Program-made: the position numbers and the translations under genes
In this document: positions 37,370 through 44,886 of the stretch, piece after piece
How the letters are laid out: the number at the start of each line of letters is the position of its first letter
Position numbering within the stretch: the stretch's first letter is position 1
Notes under the pieces: generated by a model
Told to the model about the DNA's origin: nothing
What the model saw: the letters and a program-made list of their open reading frames with translations, nothing else
Database searches by the model: none
From: Amycolatopsis taiwanensis DSM 45107
GTDB lineage: Bacteria > Actinomycetota > Actinomycetes > Mycobacteriales > Pseudonocardiaceae
Direction: 5' to 3'
Length of the DNA stretch: 64,000 bases
NCBI RefSeq assembly: GCF_000519205.1
Contig: NZ_JAFB01000035.1
Span: forward strand, 1-64,000

Positions 37370-37626
37370 AGTTCCACGGATTACGGCACAGCCACAAAAC
37401 CTGGATGATCGACGACGGCGTTCCCGAAATCGCCCAAGCACTCCGCCTCGGCCACGTCCTCGCCGACAAGGTCCAAGAAACCTACTCCCACGTCGCCCGC
37501 GCCGTCGAACAACGCCTCCTCGACGCACTCCAAACCCGCTGGGACAAAGCCACCGCCGACAGCACTACACCACCCGAGCAGACAACCTGGCGCAAGGTGG
37601 CTCAGCCGCTGTGCCAGCTCGATTAG
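37268..37626 (+). pseudogene. Tyrosine integrase remnant, C-terminal catalytic part
   Basis: About 118 codons in another frame than the WD40 gene. FHGLRHSHKTWMIDDGVPEI, LRLGH and ETYSHVARAVEQ hold the HxLRH box and nucleophilic Tyr. It is closely similar to the last third of the integrase at 4542-5939 (same FRPA.DG lead-in). The first two thirds, including the first catalytic Arg, are gone. No att copy follows directly; the nearest is inside tRNA-Ala, 4.9 kb to the right. It marks the end of an earlier element that replaced the 3' end of the WD40 gene. Confidence 0.85.
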
Positions 37627-37791
37627 CTGCCACGCCCGGCCTCTCGAATTCACATTCCCATCTGTTTTGTGGCCTCGGCTGCTATCGCAGCCGTTCACCA
37701 GCAGCTGTCCGATGAACGGCAGGAACGACATCGTCGCACAGCGTTCCGACCAACATCGGCTCGTGTGCTGTGACGTGCTGGAGCGCAGCGG

Positions 37792-38448
37792 CTAGGGCCT
37801 GCGCACCGCGATCATCGGCGAGGCGGCCATGATGGCGTCCACGTCAGTCTCACTCGCTACGCCGTGCTTGGTGATGTTTCGAATCGAGGCCGCTCCTTGC
37901 CGCACCTGGGTCAGGGTTTCATCCGGCCGCGGGGTAGGTCGTAACTTCGTCGTCGAAGTCGACCCAGCCGTCGGGCACCAGCGGAGGTAACTGTTCGGCC
38001 GGCCGCTGCCGGACGCCGCCCAGTCCGCGCGTAGCTGTCCGCGCATAGATCTCGTCGGCCACGGAGCCGATCACCTCTTGGAGTTACTCAGCAGTTGTGC
38101 GTGCGGTCCCCGATCCGCTGAGCGCATCGCGCAGCGCCTCTTCGACGACCTTCCGTTGCTCGTCGCCGGTATCAGCGAAGCGCACCAGCACCCTGGCCAC
38201 CGCGGGGAGATTGGGGGTGCGGGCTCGTGCAGGATTCGAAGTCCGCAGCGGATAAGCCTATCCCGCCACTTTGGTAACGATCGGGCCATGCCGTCGTCAA
38301 CGAGATCGAGGGCTAACCGAGGTCCGACGGGCACGACGTTACCCAAGCGGCCGCTGGCACCTTCGTCAATCGATTCGACGAGTTCGACGCCGGCTCTGTG
38401 CTCGTGGTCTTGCGGGGTGGAGAACAGGCCACCACCCGCGAAGATCAA
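37792..38448 (-). pseudogene. Decayed gene of unknown function
   Basis: Coherent protein-like pieces on the minus strand occur in changing frames: FAGGGLFSTPQDHEHRAG and LGNVVPVGPRLALDLVDDG in one, NLPAVARVLVRFADTGDEQ in a second, and VIGSVADEIYARTATRGLG and LPPLVPDGWVDFDDEVTTY in a third. The end at 37792-37930 is again shifted. I do not recognise the family. Frame changes without any full-length reading suggest a gene in decay between the integrase remnant and the ESX cluster. The 165 bp to its left hold nothing recognisable. Confidence 0.4.
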
Positions 38449-38570
38449 TGGGGATCGCTACGAAGTGAGGCTAACGTCAAGCCATAAGAACTCCAAGGTG
38501 CTGGCGACCGGCCGTGAAATCGCCTCCGGCTCGCAGCGTCGTCGAGCCAGTAGGTAACGAAGGCTGTGGT

Positions 38571-40031
38571 TCACTCGCCGAGTACGGGTGGGGCGATCTT
38601 GTTGCCGTGTTCGTCGGTCTGGATCTTGACACCGAGCGCGTCATAGGGATCGGCCTCGACGAGGTAGCCGGGGCGCTTGTGTTCCTTGTCTTCCTCGCCC
38701 TTCTTGCCGCCGGCCGCGGCACCGGGGATGCCACTGGCCCCTGGCTTGCCGGTTTTGCCCGCGAGACCCTCGCGGGCGGCCTGCGCCGCGGCCTTCGCGC
38801 CGGGTTCGGCCGTGCCGGACCTCTTGCCACCCGCCGGCTCCTGCTCGGTGCCGCCTACGGGTACCCGGCGACCGGTTCGCCCGGACGAGCCACCGCCGGA
38901 GCGGCCCGAGCCACCGCGTTCGATGTCGCCCCCGCAGCCTGAACCACCGGCGATGGGCAGCCCGGCAGCCAGACCCGGGTTGAGCGTCGGCCCTGACGTC
39001 CGGTTCCAGCCACTCGCGTCACCGCCCCCGCTGACCGGCGGGGGATAGCCGCCGGGACCTGATCCGGACGTCCCGCCGCCCGGCAGCCCGGTCGGCGGCA
39101 GTCCGGCCGGGGGCAGTGATCCGCCACCAGAGGGGATCGGCGCCCCGCCGGCTACCGTGGCTGAAGGCCCACCGGCGCTGGCCGCCGTGGTGCGGCCGAG
39201 GTCCGGGATTACGGCGTTCGAACCCCCGACTGAACTGCCGGTGGTTGGTGGCGGCGTGGCGACGCTCGACAACTGGGGCGGCGGGACATAGTTCGGTTGG
39301 GTCGAGCCACCGGAGTAGAGCATCTGGTCGCGCTGCGCCACTACCTGCGCGGCCCGCTGCTGCGTCTCAAACGCAACCCGCGCCTGCGACTCCATATTCT
39401 CGTAGGTGTCGAGAAGACCGCCGATGTCCCCACTGGCGAGCTGCTGGTGCGCCAAATCCATCGACTGCGTCACCGTGCGGCCCGCCGGTTCGGGCATGCT
39501 GTTGCGGGCCGCGGACAACGCCGCGGAGGTCTGTGAATACCGGTTCGCGGATAGGAACGCCTTGTCACCCGAGTCGTCCGCCCAGTTCGCGTACTGAGCC
39601 AGGTACCCGAACGCGGCCTGGGCGCCCTCACCCTGCCACCCGGCCTGCTCCTTCGCCGCCGCCTGACGAACCGTCGTGGACAGCTCCTTGAAGGCATTGC
39701 CGAAATCGTTGACGATCATGCCCTGCTCGTCGACGTCCTCCGGGCTCGCGCCGTCGCTGACCATAGAGATGAGCTGCTGGTGGGGAAAAGCGCGGTAGTC
39801 CACATCCGAGGTGTCCAGTCCGTCTCGGTAACCGCCGCCCTCGGCGGCCAACTTCCGCTCGTAGAACTCGGCGGACTTGGTGGAATACTTGCCAGCGACA
39901 TCGGCCGGATCACGCCAGTCCGAACTCCAGAGTGGGTTCTTGCCCGCATTCGCCCCGGCGACCTTCGCGTACACCTCCGCCTCATATGCACGGGGCGTGT
40001 ACCCGTCCAACCCATCCCCCGACTGCGTCAC
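38571..40031 (-). CDS. PPE-type ESX secretion substrate, Gly/Pro-rich
   Basis: A 486-aa protein. Residues ~1-210 form the helical N-terminal part of a PPE/WXG-like protein (NDFGNAFKELSTTVRQAAAKEQAGWQGEGAQAAFGYL; the WQG sits where the WxG turn is expected). About 180 residues rich in Gly, Pro and Ser follow. A short charged tail (DALGVKIQTDEHGNKI) closes the protein. The layout is that of type VII-secreted or cell-surface proteins in Pseudonocardiales. It lies downstream of a DUF3558 lipoprotein, a helical partner and EspG on the same strand, forming one ESX-associated operon with 8-100 bp gaps. No secretion ATPase is present here. Confidence 0.8.
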   Translation of the reverse strand: MTQSGDGLDGYTPRAYEAEVYAKVAGANAGKNPLWSSDWRDPADVAGKYSTKSAEFYERKLAAEGGGYRDGLDTSDVDYRAFPHQQLISMVSDGASPEDVDEQGMIVNDFGNAFKELSTTVRQAAAKEQAGWQGEGAQAAFGYLAQYANWADDSGDKAFLSANRYSQTSAALSAARNSMPEPAGRTVTQSMDLAHQQLASGDIGGLLDTYENMESQARVAFETQQRAAQVVAQRDQMLYSGGSTQPNYVPPPQLSSVATPPPTTGSSVGGSNAVIPDLGRTTAASAGGPSATVAGGAPIPSGGGSLPPAGLPPTGLPGGGTSGSGPGGYPPPVSGGGDASGWNRTSGPTLNPGLAAGLPIAGGSGCGGDIERGGSGRSGGGSSGRTGRRVPVGGTEQEPAGGKRSGTAEPGAKAAAQAAREGLAGKTGKPGASGIPGAAAGGKKGEEDKEHKRPGYLVEADPYDALGVKIQTDEHGNKIAPPVLGE

Positions 40032-40040
40032 GACAACCCC

Positions 40041-40574
40041 CTATTGCATCTTCGGCAACAACGGCTCAACCTGCTGCGCGAACTGCACAGCGTTCGAGCA
40101 AGCGACCGACAAATCAGTAGTACGTGACAGGTGAACATCGACCGATGCCCGCGCGTGAGCGGATACCTCAATCGCCACCGTGCATCCCCCTGTTTGAGTG
40201 GTGGCTTGCAACGCGTTTCGCCCATTGACGTCAATCTTGACAGCACTGGGATCGGTCTGGGTGAACTCCACTAGCCCTTGCACCGGATCTAACGCCAAGC
40301 CATACGTGCCAAGACCGGGTTTGAGCGCGCCACATTCGTTTCGAGTAGTCTTTCGTTCACCGGGATTGAAACCCTGTCCTGCGAGTACCTGGTCGAGAAC
40401 TTGGCAAGGGTTCAAGTTCGCGAAGATATCCGCGCCGGAGGTACTCGTACTTGCGGCGCTGGAACTCGTGACGGGAGTGGGCGTGCCGGCTATCGTGCCG
40501 GAACACCCGGTCAAGGCAAGCACTGCGCATGCGCCGCCCACCAATGTGCGAGTGATGCCGGTCTTCGTGGTCAC
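40041..40574 (-). CDS. DUF3558-type lipoprotein
   Basis: A 177-aa secreted lipoprotein. The signal peptide is RTLVGGACAVLALTGCSG with lipobox LTGC, then a Thr/Ser-rich linker and a compact domain with paired cysteines (NPCQVLD, RNECGAL, GGCTVAI, ACSNAV). The lead NPCxLL-like motif and size fit DUF3558, a family common near ESX genes in actinobacteria. It is anchored on the outer face of the membrane. The next gene upstream ends 8 bp away. Confidence 0.85.
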   Translation of the reverse strand: MTTKTGITRTLVGGACAVLALTGCSGTIAGTPTPVTSSSAASTSTSGADIFANLNPCQVLDQVLAGQGFNPGERKTTRNECGALKPGLGTYGLALDPVQGLVEFTQTDPSAVKIDVNGRNALQATTQTGGCTVAIEVSAHARASVDVHLSRTTDLSVACSNAVQFAQQVEPLLPKMQ

Positions 40575-40582
40575 GAATTTCC

Positions 40583-41020
40583 TCAGTCTTTAAAGGGGCC
40601 GAAATGCATTGTCGCGGCTTCATCGGATGCGTTGTAGTGCTTGATCGCCTCGTCGATCGCCTGCTCAAGTATGATCAGACTCTCTTTAGTCTTCTCGAAC
40701 ACCGGAACAAGTGCCTGATCGTCCGCCGTCATCGCTGCAAGAAAGTGCTGCGCGGCTTCCTTCGCATAAGCGTCGTTCCCCAACTTTGGTGCGCGCTGCA
40801 GGCGGTCGATGCGCGAACCGACGTCGGTCAACTGGTCTTGCATCTGTGTGAAGGCGCGCTTGAGGTGAGTGCCGGTTTCCTCGTCGACGGCCCATTTACC
40901 TGCCTTCGCGTCCGCGAGCAGTTTCTTGGCGTCCTCGGTCATCTGGTTGACCTGTTGCTCGCCACCGAAGATGTCCGTGAGGGACGATCCGAGCCAGCCG
41001 CCCGTACTGTCGTCGCCCAT
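40583..41020 (-). CDS. Helical ESX-associated protein
   Basis: A 145-aa predicted all-helical protein (MTEDAKKLLADAKAGKWAVD, then RAFTQMQDQLTDVGSRIDRL) with no signal peptide or membrane segment. Size and two long helices separated by a turn resemble WXG100-like or other T7SS target proteins, though no clear WxG motif is seen. It sits between EspG and the DUF3558 lipoprotein, so it may be the partner or substrate of the PPE protein. Confidence 0.65.
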   Translation of the reverse strand: MGDDSTGGWLGSSLTDIFGGEQQVNQMTEDAKKLLADAKAGKWAVDEETGTHLKRAFTQMQDQLTDVGSRIDRLQRAPKLGNDAYAKEAAQHFLAAMTADDQALVPVFEKTKESLIILEQAIDEAIKHYNASDEAATMHFGPFKD

Positions 41021-41119
41021 GATGCCCGTCCTCCCTACGTATTGGTGCCGGTGGCTGGTCCCTACCGCTGCGTGCCACGGTACAGCGCGTCCTACCGCGG
41101 CGTCACAGGTTCGATGCGA

Positions 41120-41923
41120 TTAGTAGCCAGCGCCCGCGCCGCGGTTGATCCGGTCACGCAGCCACTGCGCGATCCGGGCCCGGTCGGCCGGGGTGATGGT
41201 GTGCCGCCTGGCACCGTCGGAGAGGCTTTCGGTGGTGAGGAAAAAGCGGCCGTCGGTGGTGTCGAACCAGCTCAGCGACCCGATCTTCACCTCTCGGCCC
41301 CGTCGCTTGCGGATGCCGGGTTCGCGGGCCGAGCACGCGATGACCCCGGCCCGAATGATGGGTGCGCGGAAGAATCGCTCCGTCGCCCCGGGGCCGCTCG
41401 ATGGCGCGGGTGGCGGCGCGTCGATCCCGCCGAAGAACTCCCCGTCGTCGTGAGCGGAGTGTGCGCGTGCGCCGTCGCCATGGATATAGGTGACAGGCGC
41501 GCCATACACCGGTTCCGAGTGCGGCAGGAAGCGGACCATTTCGTCGATGACCTGGGCGGGGCGGAGTTCGGCGAAAGTCAGCACGGTGCCTTCCTGGTTG
41601 GTCAGGACCCCGATCCGGCCCCGCCAACCACCGCGATACAGAAACCGGCGGTCACCCTCGACGACATTCACAACCTGGGTGACCACAATCTCGGGCTCAG
41701 CCCAGATACGCAACAACTCCTCGATGTCGCCGCGCAGGCCGCCACTGCGGGACATCCACCCGTCACGCCGCAGTCGCCGATGGACCTTGTCCCGGTGCGC
41801 GGCGCGTTCCGTGCCGGAACGGCTGACGTAAGGGATCTCGTAGGGTGCGATGAGTCGGCCGAGGCCAAGGTCCTCGTCCAGGATGTCCAACTCCGCCAGA
41901 TCCACGTCGAACGTCAATGACAC
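41120..41923 (-). CDS. EspG-type ESX chaperone
   Basis: A 267-aa protein with the EspG opening (LTFDVDLAELDIL), a middle β-sheet, and EEFG-like repeats near the end (TTDGRFFLTTESL). EspG proteins bind PE/PPE pairs in the cytoplasm and hand them to the ESX channel, matching the PPE gene two genes downstream. GTG at 41923 is chosen for its GGGGGG-type ribosome site; the open frame runs to 42160 without protein-like sequence. First gene of the ESX operon. Confidence 0.82.
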   Translation of the reverse strand: MSLTFDVDLAELDILDEDLGLGRLIAPYEIPYVSRSGTERAAHRDKVHRRLRRDGWMSRSGGLRGDIEELLRIWAEPEIVVTQVVNVVEGDRRFLYRGGWRGRIGVLTNQEGTVLTFAELRPAQVIDEMVRFLPHSEPVYGAPVTYIHGDGARAHSAHDDGEFFGGIDAPPPAPSSGPGATERFFRAPIIRAGVIACSAREPGIRKRRGREVKIGSLSWFDTTDGRFFLTTESLSDGARRHTITPADRARIAQWLRDRINRGAGAGY

Positions 41924-42530
41924 CCCGACCCCCCTGCGGCATGCGCCCAAATCTGTCACCGTCGGTAATTCGGACGGTAGGCGAGCGTAATGGGCGCGGC
42001 AGGGCGCGGCAAGAAGCGGCCCGACGCCGCCCAGGGGGTCTGCACCAGAAGAGGCGTCGACCAGTAGGCCACCAGCGCAGTTCCGTTCCGCAGAGTTCAA
42101 CGGCAGGCTAGCAGCGGAGTCGTTCCTACGAGATGCCACCAAGGTGGCTAGCACGGACACGATGTTTCCCGACAGAGTCGTAATCGGCGACCGCGTGTTG
42201 GTCCGCTGACCGGACGAGGGTTCCTTTGGACCGCACAGGCCGCGCTTGACACAGCCGTCACAGGATCATCGTCCGCTCGGCTGGCGCCAGTGCGCTGTAG
42301 CCGTAGCGGTGTGCCCACCGCCCACCGCTCACCCAGGCAGAACCACCCAGCCGGGTGCTCTACCTGGAGCAGTTTTGAGCGACCCCGTTTCAAACGGGGT
42401 CAGGCACTGCTCCAGATTTGCTCCACCTACTGAAGGGTAACCTGACAGCAGTCCACAATGGACGGGCTTTCGGTGCACCCAAAAACAACGCCCGACCTGC
42501 GTAAACCGCAATGCCGGGCGATCTTGAAAA
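41924..42530. other. Leader/intergenic region between EspG gene and tRNA-Ala
   Basis: About 600 bp without a credible gene; open frames here are antisense noise. It should contain the promoter of the ESX operon and one end of the island. The one strong feature is the nested hairpin at 42364-42415. Confidence 0.45.
42364..42415. terminator. Nested inverted repeat, possible terminator or recombination site
   Basis: An outer perfect pair CTGGAGCAGT (42364-42373) and ACTGCTCCAG (42406-42415) encloses a perfect inner pair GACCCCGTTT (42381-42390) and AAACGGGGTC (42392-42401). It lies 115 bp from the att repeat, so it could be a terminator, an excisionase or integrase arm site, or a transfer-related structure. 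No T-tract follows on either strand. Confidence 0.5.
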
Positions 42531-42575
42531 CTGTGGAGCTAAGGGGACTCGAACCCCTGACCCCCTCACTGCCAG
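42531..42575. repeat. att direct repeat inside tRNA-Ala
   Basis: Perfect 45-bp match to 5959-6003. It runs from three bases beyond the tRNA 3' end into the anticodon loop. The crossover probably lies within it, restoring a whole tRNA gene on integration. Confidence 0.9.
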
Positions 42576-42606
42576 TGAGGTGCGCTACCAGCTGCGCCAT
42601 AGCCCC
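42534..42606 (-). tRNA. tRNA-Ala (anticodon GGC)
   Basis: On the minus strand, 5' GGGGCTA pairs with TAGCTCC (one G-T pair), the anticodon stem CCTCA/TGAGG frames the loop CTGGCAG with anticodon GGC, and the T-arm has GGTTCGAGTCC. The gene is 73 nt with discriminator A and no encoded CCA. It serves as the integration site of the island on its 3' side. Confidence 0.96.
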
Positions 42607-42667
42607 GTGCGTGAGGTCAACTCCTCATCGCGTGGTCATAAGAGTACCTGACGCGCCACCAGGGTTC

Positions 42668-42701
42668 GCAGTGGGGTCCGGCAAGCGCCGGACCCCACTG
42701 C
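42668..42701 (-). terminator. Strong hairpin after the DsbA-like gene
   Basis: Perfect 15-bp arms GCAGTGGGGTCCGGC / GCCGGACCCCACTGC with a 4-base loop (AAGC), starting three bases beyond the stop of the thioredoxin-fold gene. No U-tract, which is common for actinobacterial terminators. It would end the dsbA/mauE-like transcript before the tRNA. Confidence 0.8.
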
Positions 42702-42703
42702 GG

Positions 42704-43504
42704 TCAGGCCTGGTTGACCAGGTCGGTGAGCCAGTTGGACTTGGTCCAGTCGACGGAGACGCCGTTGTGGAAGACCGTCGGGGTGCCCCGGAAGCTGGGG
42801 TTCTGGCTGATCTGCTGCAGCGCCGCGGTCAGGTCCTGGTTGTAGGTGCCGGCGTTGACGCAGTCGGCGAACTGCGGTGACGTGATGCCGAGATCCTGGC
42901 CGAGCTTGATCAGCTGCGCCTTGTCGTAACCGCGGGCGCCTTCCTTCGGCTGGCTGGCGAAGAGGCTGTCGTGGAACGGGGTGAACTTGCCCTGGTCGGC
43001 CGCGCACAGGGCGGCGTTGGCCGAGTCCAGCGAGTAACCGGGCGGGTCCGAGCTGGCCACCAGCAGCGGGATCATGTGGTAGGTCACCTGCACCGTCCCG
43101 GCCGCGATCTGCTGCTCGATCTGGCTGCCGTAAGCCTGTTGCAACGAACCGCAGTACGGGCACAGGAAGTCCGCGTAGATGTCGAGCTTGACCTTCGCGT
43201 CCGGCCTCCCGGACACCACGGTCGCGCCCTGCCGCTCGCCGGGGCTGTCCAGCGCGGTGCTGGTCGTCTGAGGCGGAATCGACTGGCCCTGCGTGCTGTT
43301 CTTCGACGAGTTCGTCCAGAGCACGCCGCCGATGATCACACCGGCGAGCAGCACCACGGCGACGACCGCGGCGATGACGCGCTTGTCCGGGCCGCCGGTG
43401 CCACGTGCCTGCGACACCGCCCGCGCTGCCGCAGCCTGCTGCTGGCGACGCTTGCGCGCGGACCGTTCCGCTCCACCCACTTGATCAGGTCCTTTCCAGT
43501 TCAC
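42704..43504 (-). CDS. Membrane-anchored DsbA-family thiol oxidoreductase
   Basis: A 266-aa protein with a basic cytoplasmic head (SARKRRQQQAAA), one transmembrane helix (AAVVAVVLLAGVIIGGVLW) and an external thioredoxin fold with the active site DFLCPYCGSLQQ and cis-Pro region RGTPTVF. It should form or reshuffle disulfides in exported proteins. GTG at 43504 overlaps the end of the MauE/DoxX-like gene by 20 bp, so the two are translated together; that partner is the likely electron carrier in the membrane. Confidence 0.9.
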   Translation of the reverse strand: MNWKGPDQVGGAERSARKRRQQQAAAARAVSQARGTGGPDKRVIAAVVAVVLLAGVIIGGVLWTNSSKNSTQGQSIPPQTTSTALDSPGERQGATVVSGRPDAKVKLDIYADFLCPYCGSLQQAYGSQIEQQIAAGTVQVTYHMIPLLVASSDPPGYSLDSANAALCAADQGKFTPFHDSLFASQPKEGARGYDKAQLIKLGQDLGITSPQFADCVNAGTYNQDLTAALQQISQNPSFRGTPTVFHNGVSVDWTKSNWLTDLVNQA

Positions 43505-44000
43505 TTTCCTCGGCCACGGTGTCCACGCGCCCGCTCCGCAACCAGCCATCGAGCGCGAACCGCGTCCTCGCCCGCACGGTCAGCCAGCCGGCCAGGATCA
43601 GGAATCCGACGTCCCGGGCGATCTCCTGCGGATACTGGGTCTGTCCCGCCGCCACCTGACCGCCCCCGCCGAAACACCCGCAGTCGATGGTCAGCCCGCG
43701 CGCCCAGGATTGGGCGACGGCGGCGATGAGCAGCACCAAGACTACGGCGGACACCGCGGCGGCGATCCTGGTCCCCAACCCGAGCAGAAGGAACAGGGCG
43801 AGCGCCAGTTCCAGCAGCGGCAGCCCCGTCGCCACCGGGTGGACCAGCCCGTCGGGCAGCAGGTCGTAGGCCTTGACCGCGAGGTAGGTCTGTCCGGGGT
43901 CGGAGACCTTAATCGATCCAGATATCAGCCAAACGGCGGCGAGGCCCAGCCTGACCAGGGTCCCGACGAGGTCGAGAACTGCTTGGGAACCTCGGTTCAC
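43485..44000 (-). CDS. MauE/DoxX-type redox membrane protein
   Basis: A 171-aa protein with four transmembrane segments (VRLGLAAVWLISGSIK; LPLLELALALFLLLG; AAAVSAVVLVLLIAAVAQSW; VGFLILAGWL) and the cysteine motif TIDCGCFGGGG between helices. This is the MauE/methylamine-utilisation-type pattern. Its gene overlaps the DsbA-like gene, indicating a shared task in disulfide handling, comparable to DsbB/VKOR. GTG at 44000 begins just after a short divergent gap from the solute-binding protein gene. Confidence 0.85.
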   Translation of the reverse strand: MNRGSQAVLDLVGTLVRLGLAAVWLISGSIKVSDPGQTYLAVKAYDLLPDGLVHPVATGLPLLELALALFLLLGLGTRIAAAVSAVVLVLLIAAVAQSWARGLTIDCGCFGGGGQVAAGQTQYPQEIARDVGFLILAGWLTVRARTRFALDGWLRSGRVDTVAEESELERT

Positions 44001-44064
44001 ACTGCCTAGGCTAGCCGCGGGTCCTGAGAAAACCGTGAAGCACTGCCACTCCGCGGAACCTGAC

Positions 44065-44886
44065 ATGTCCTTCCGGCGATTGATGGCGGCCATCCTGCTG
44101 ACCACCGTCGCGCTCTCGGCCTGCGCGTCTGCAGACCCCGGCACACTTCTCGGCAAGGCCGCGAGCGGCAACCTCACCATCGGCATTCGCTTCGACCAGC
44201 CGGGGCTCGCCGAGCACACGCTCGACGGCCGGTTCGTCGGCTTCGACGTGGACGTGGCTACCTACGTCGCCCGCCGTCTCGGCGTGAAGCCGTCCAACAT
44301 CACCTGGCGCGAAACCACCCCGGACACCCGGGAGACGGATCTCACGTCGGGCACCGTCGACCTCGTCGTGGCCGCCTACTCCATCACCGACCAACGGAAG
44401 CAGCTCGTCGCGTTCGCCGGGCCGTACTTCGTCACCGGCCAGGATCTGCTGGTGCGCAAGGCCGACCCGACCATCACCGGGCCGTCGAGCCTCGACGGTC
44501 GCCGGCTCTGCTCGGTGCCGGGTTCCACCGCCGCGCAAACCGTGAAGGACCGGTTCGCCCATGGCGTCCAACTGGTCGAATACCCGCGCTATCCCGACTG
44601 CGTGACCGCGTTGCTCGCCGGCGAAATCGACGCCGTCACCACCGACGGCGTGATCCTGGCCGGTTACGTCGCGCAGAATCCGGAACTGCTCCGGCTCACC
44701 GGCCAGCCGTTCACCACCGAGCGCTACGGCATCGGCCTCCGCAAGGGCGACCCGGCGAGCCAGTCCGCACTCGGCAACGCGATCCAGCGGATGATCGACA
44801 GCGGCGCCTGGCAGGACTCGGTGCGCCGCAACATCGGGCCGTCCGGGTATCCGCTGCCCGAGCCGCCTACCGTGACGGAGCGATGA
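44065..44886 (+). CDS. Amino-acid-type ABC transporter solute-binding lipoprotein
   Basis: A 273-aa family 3 solute-binding protein. The lipoprotein signal is MAAILLTTVALSACAS, then the SBP3 features VGFDVDVATYVARRLG, GTVDLVVAAYSITDQRKQ and GPYFVTGQDLLV, ending in ITxxGxW-like residues. It resembles glutamate/glutamine binders (GluB type). No permease or ATPase gene is next to it, so it is an orphan that must share a transporter. Its end overlaps hrpB by 4 bp. The ATG at 44065 is chosen as the start of a proper signal peptide. Confidence 0.88.
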   Translation: MSFRRLMAAILLTTVALSACASADPGTLLGKAASGNLTIGIRFDQPGLAEHTLDGRFVGFDVDVATYVARRLGVKPSNITWRETTPDTRETDLTSGTVDLVVAAYSITDQRKQLVAFAGPYFVTGQDLLVRKADPTITGPSSLDGRRLCSVPGSTAAQTVKDRFAHGVQLVEYPRYPDCVTALLAGEIDAVTTDGVILAGYVAQNPELLRLTGQPFTTERYGIGLRKGDPASQSALGNAIQRMIDSGAWQDSVRRNIGPSGYPLPEPPTVTER

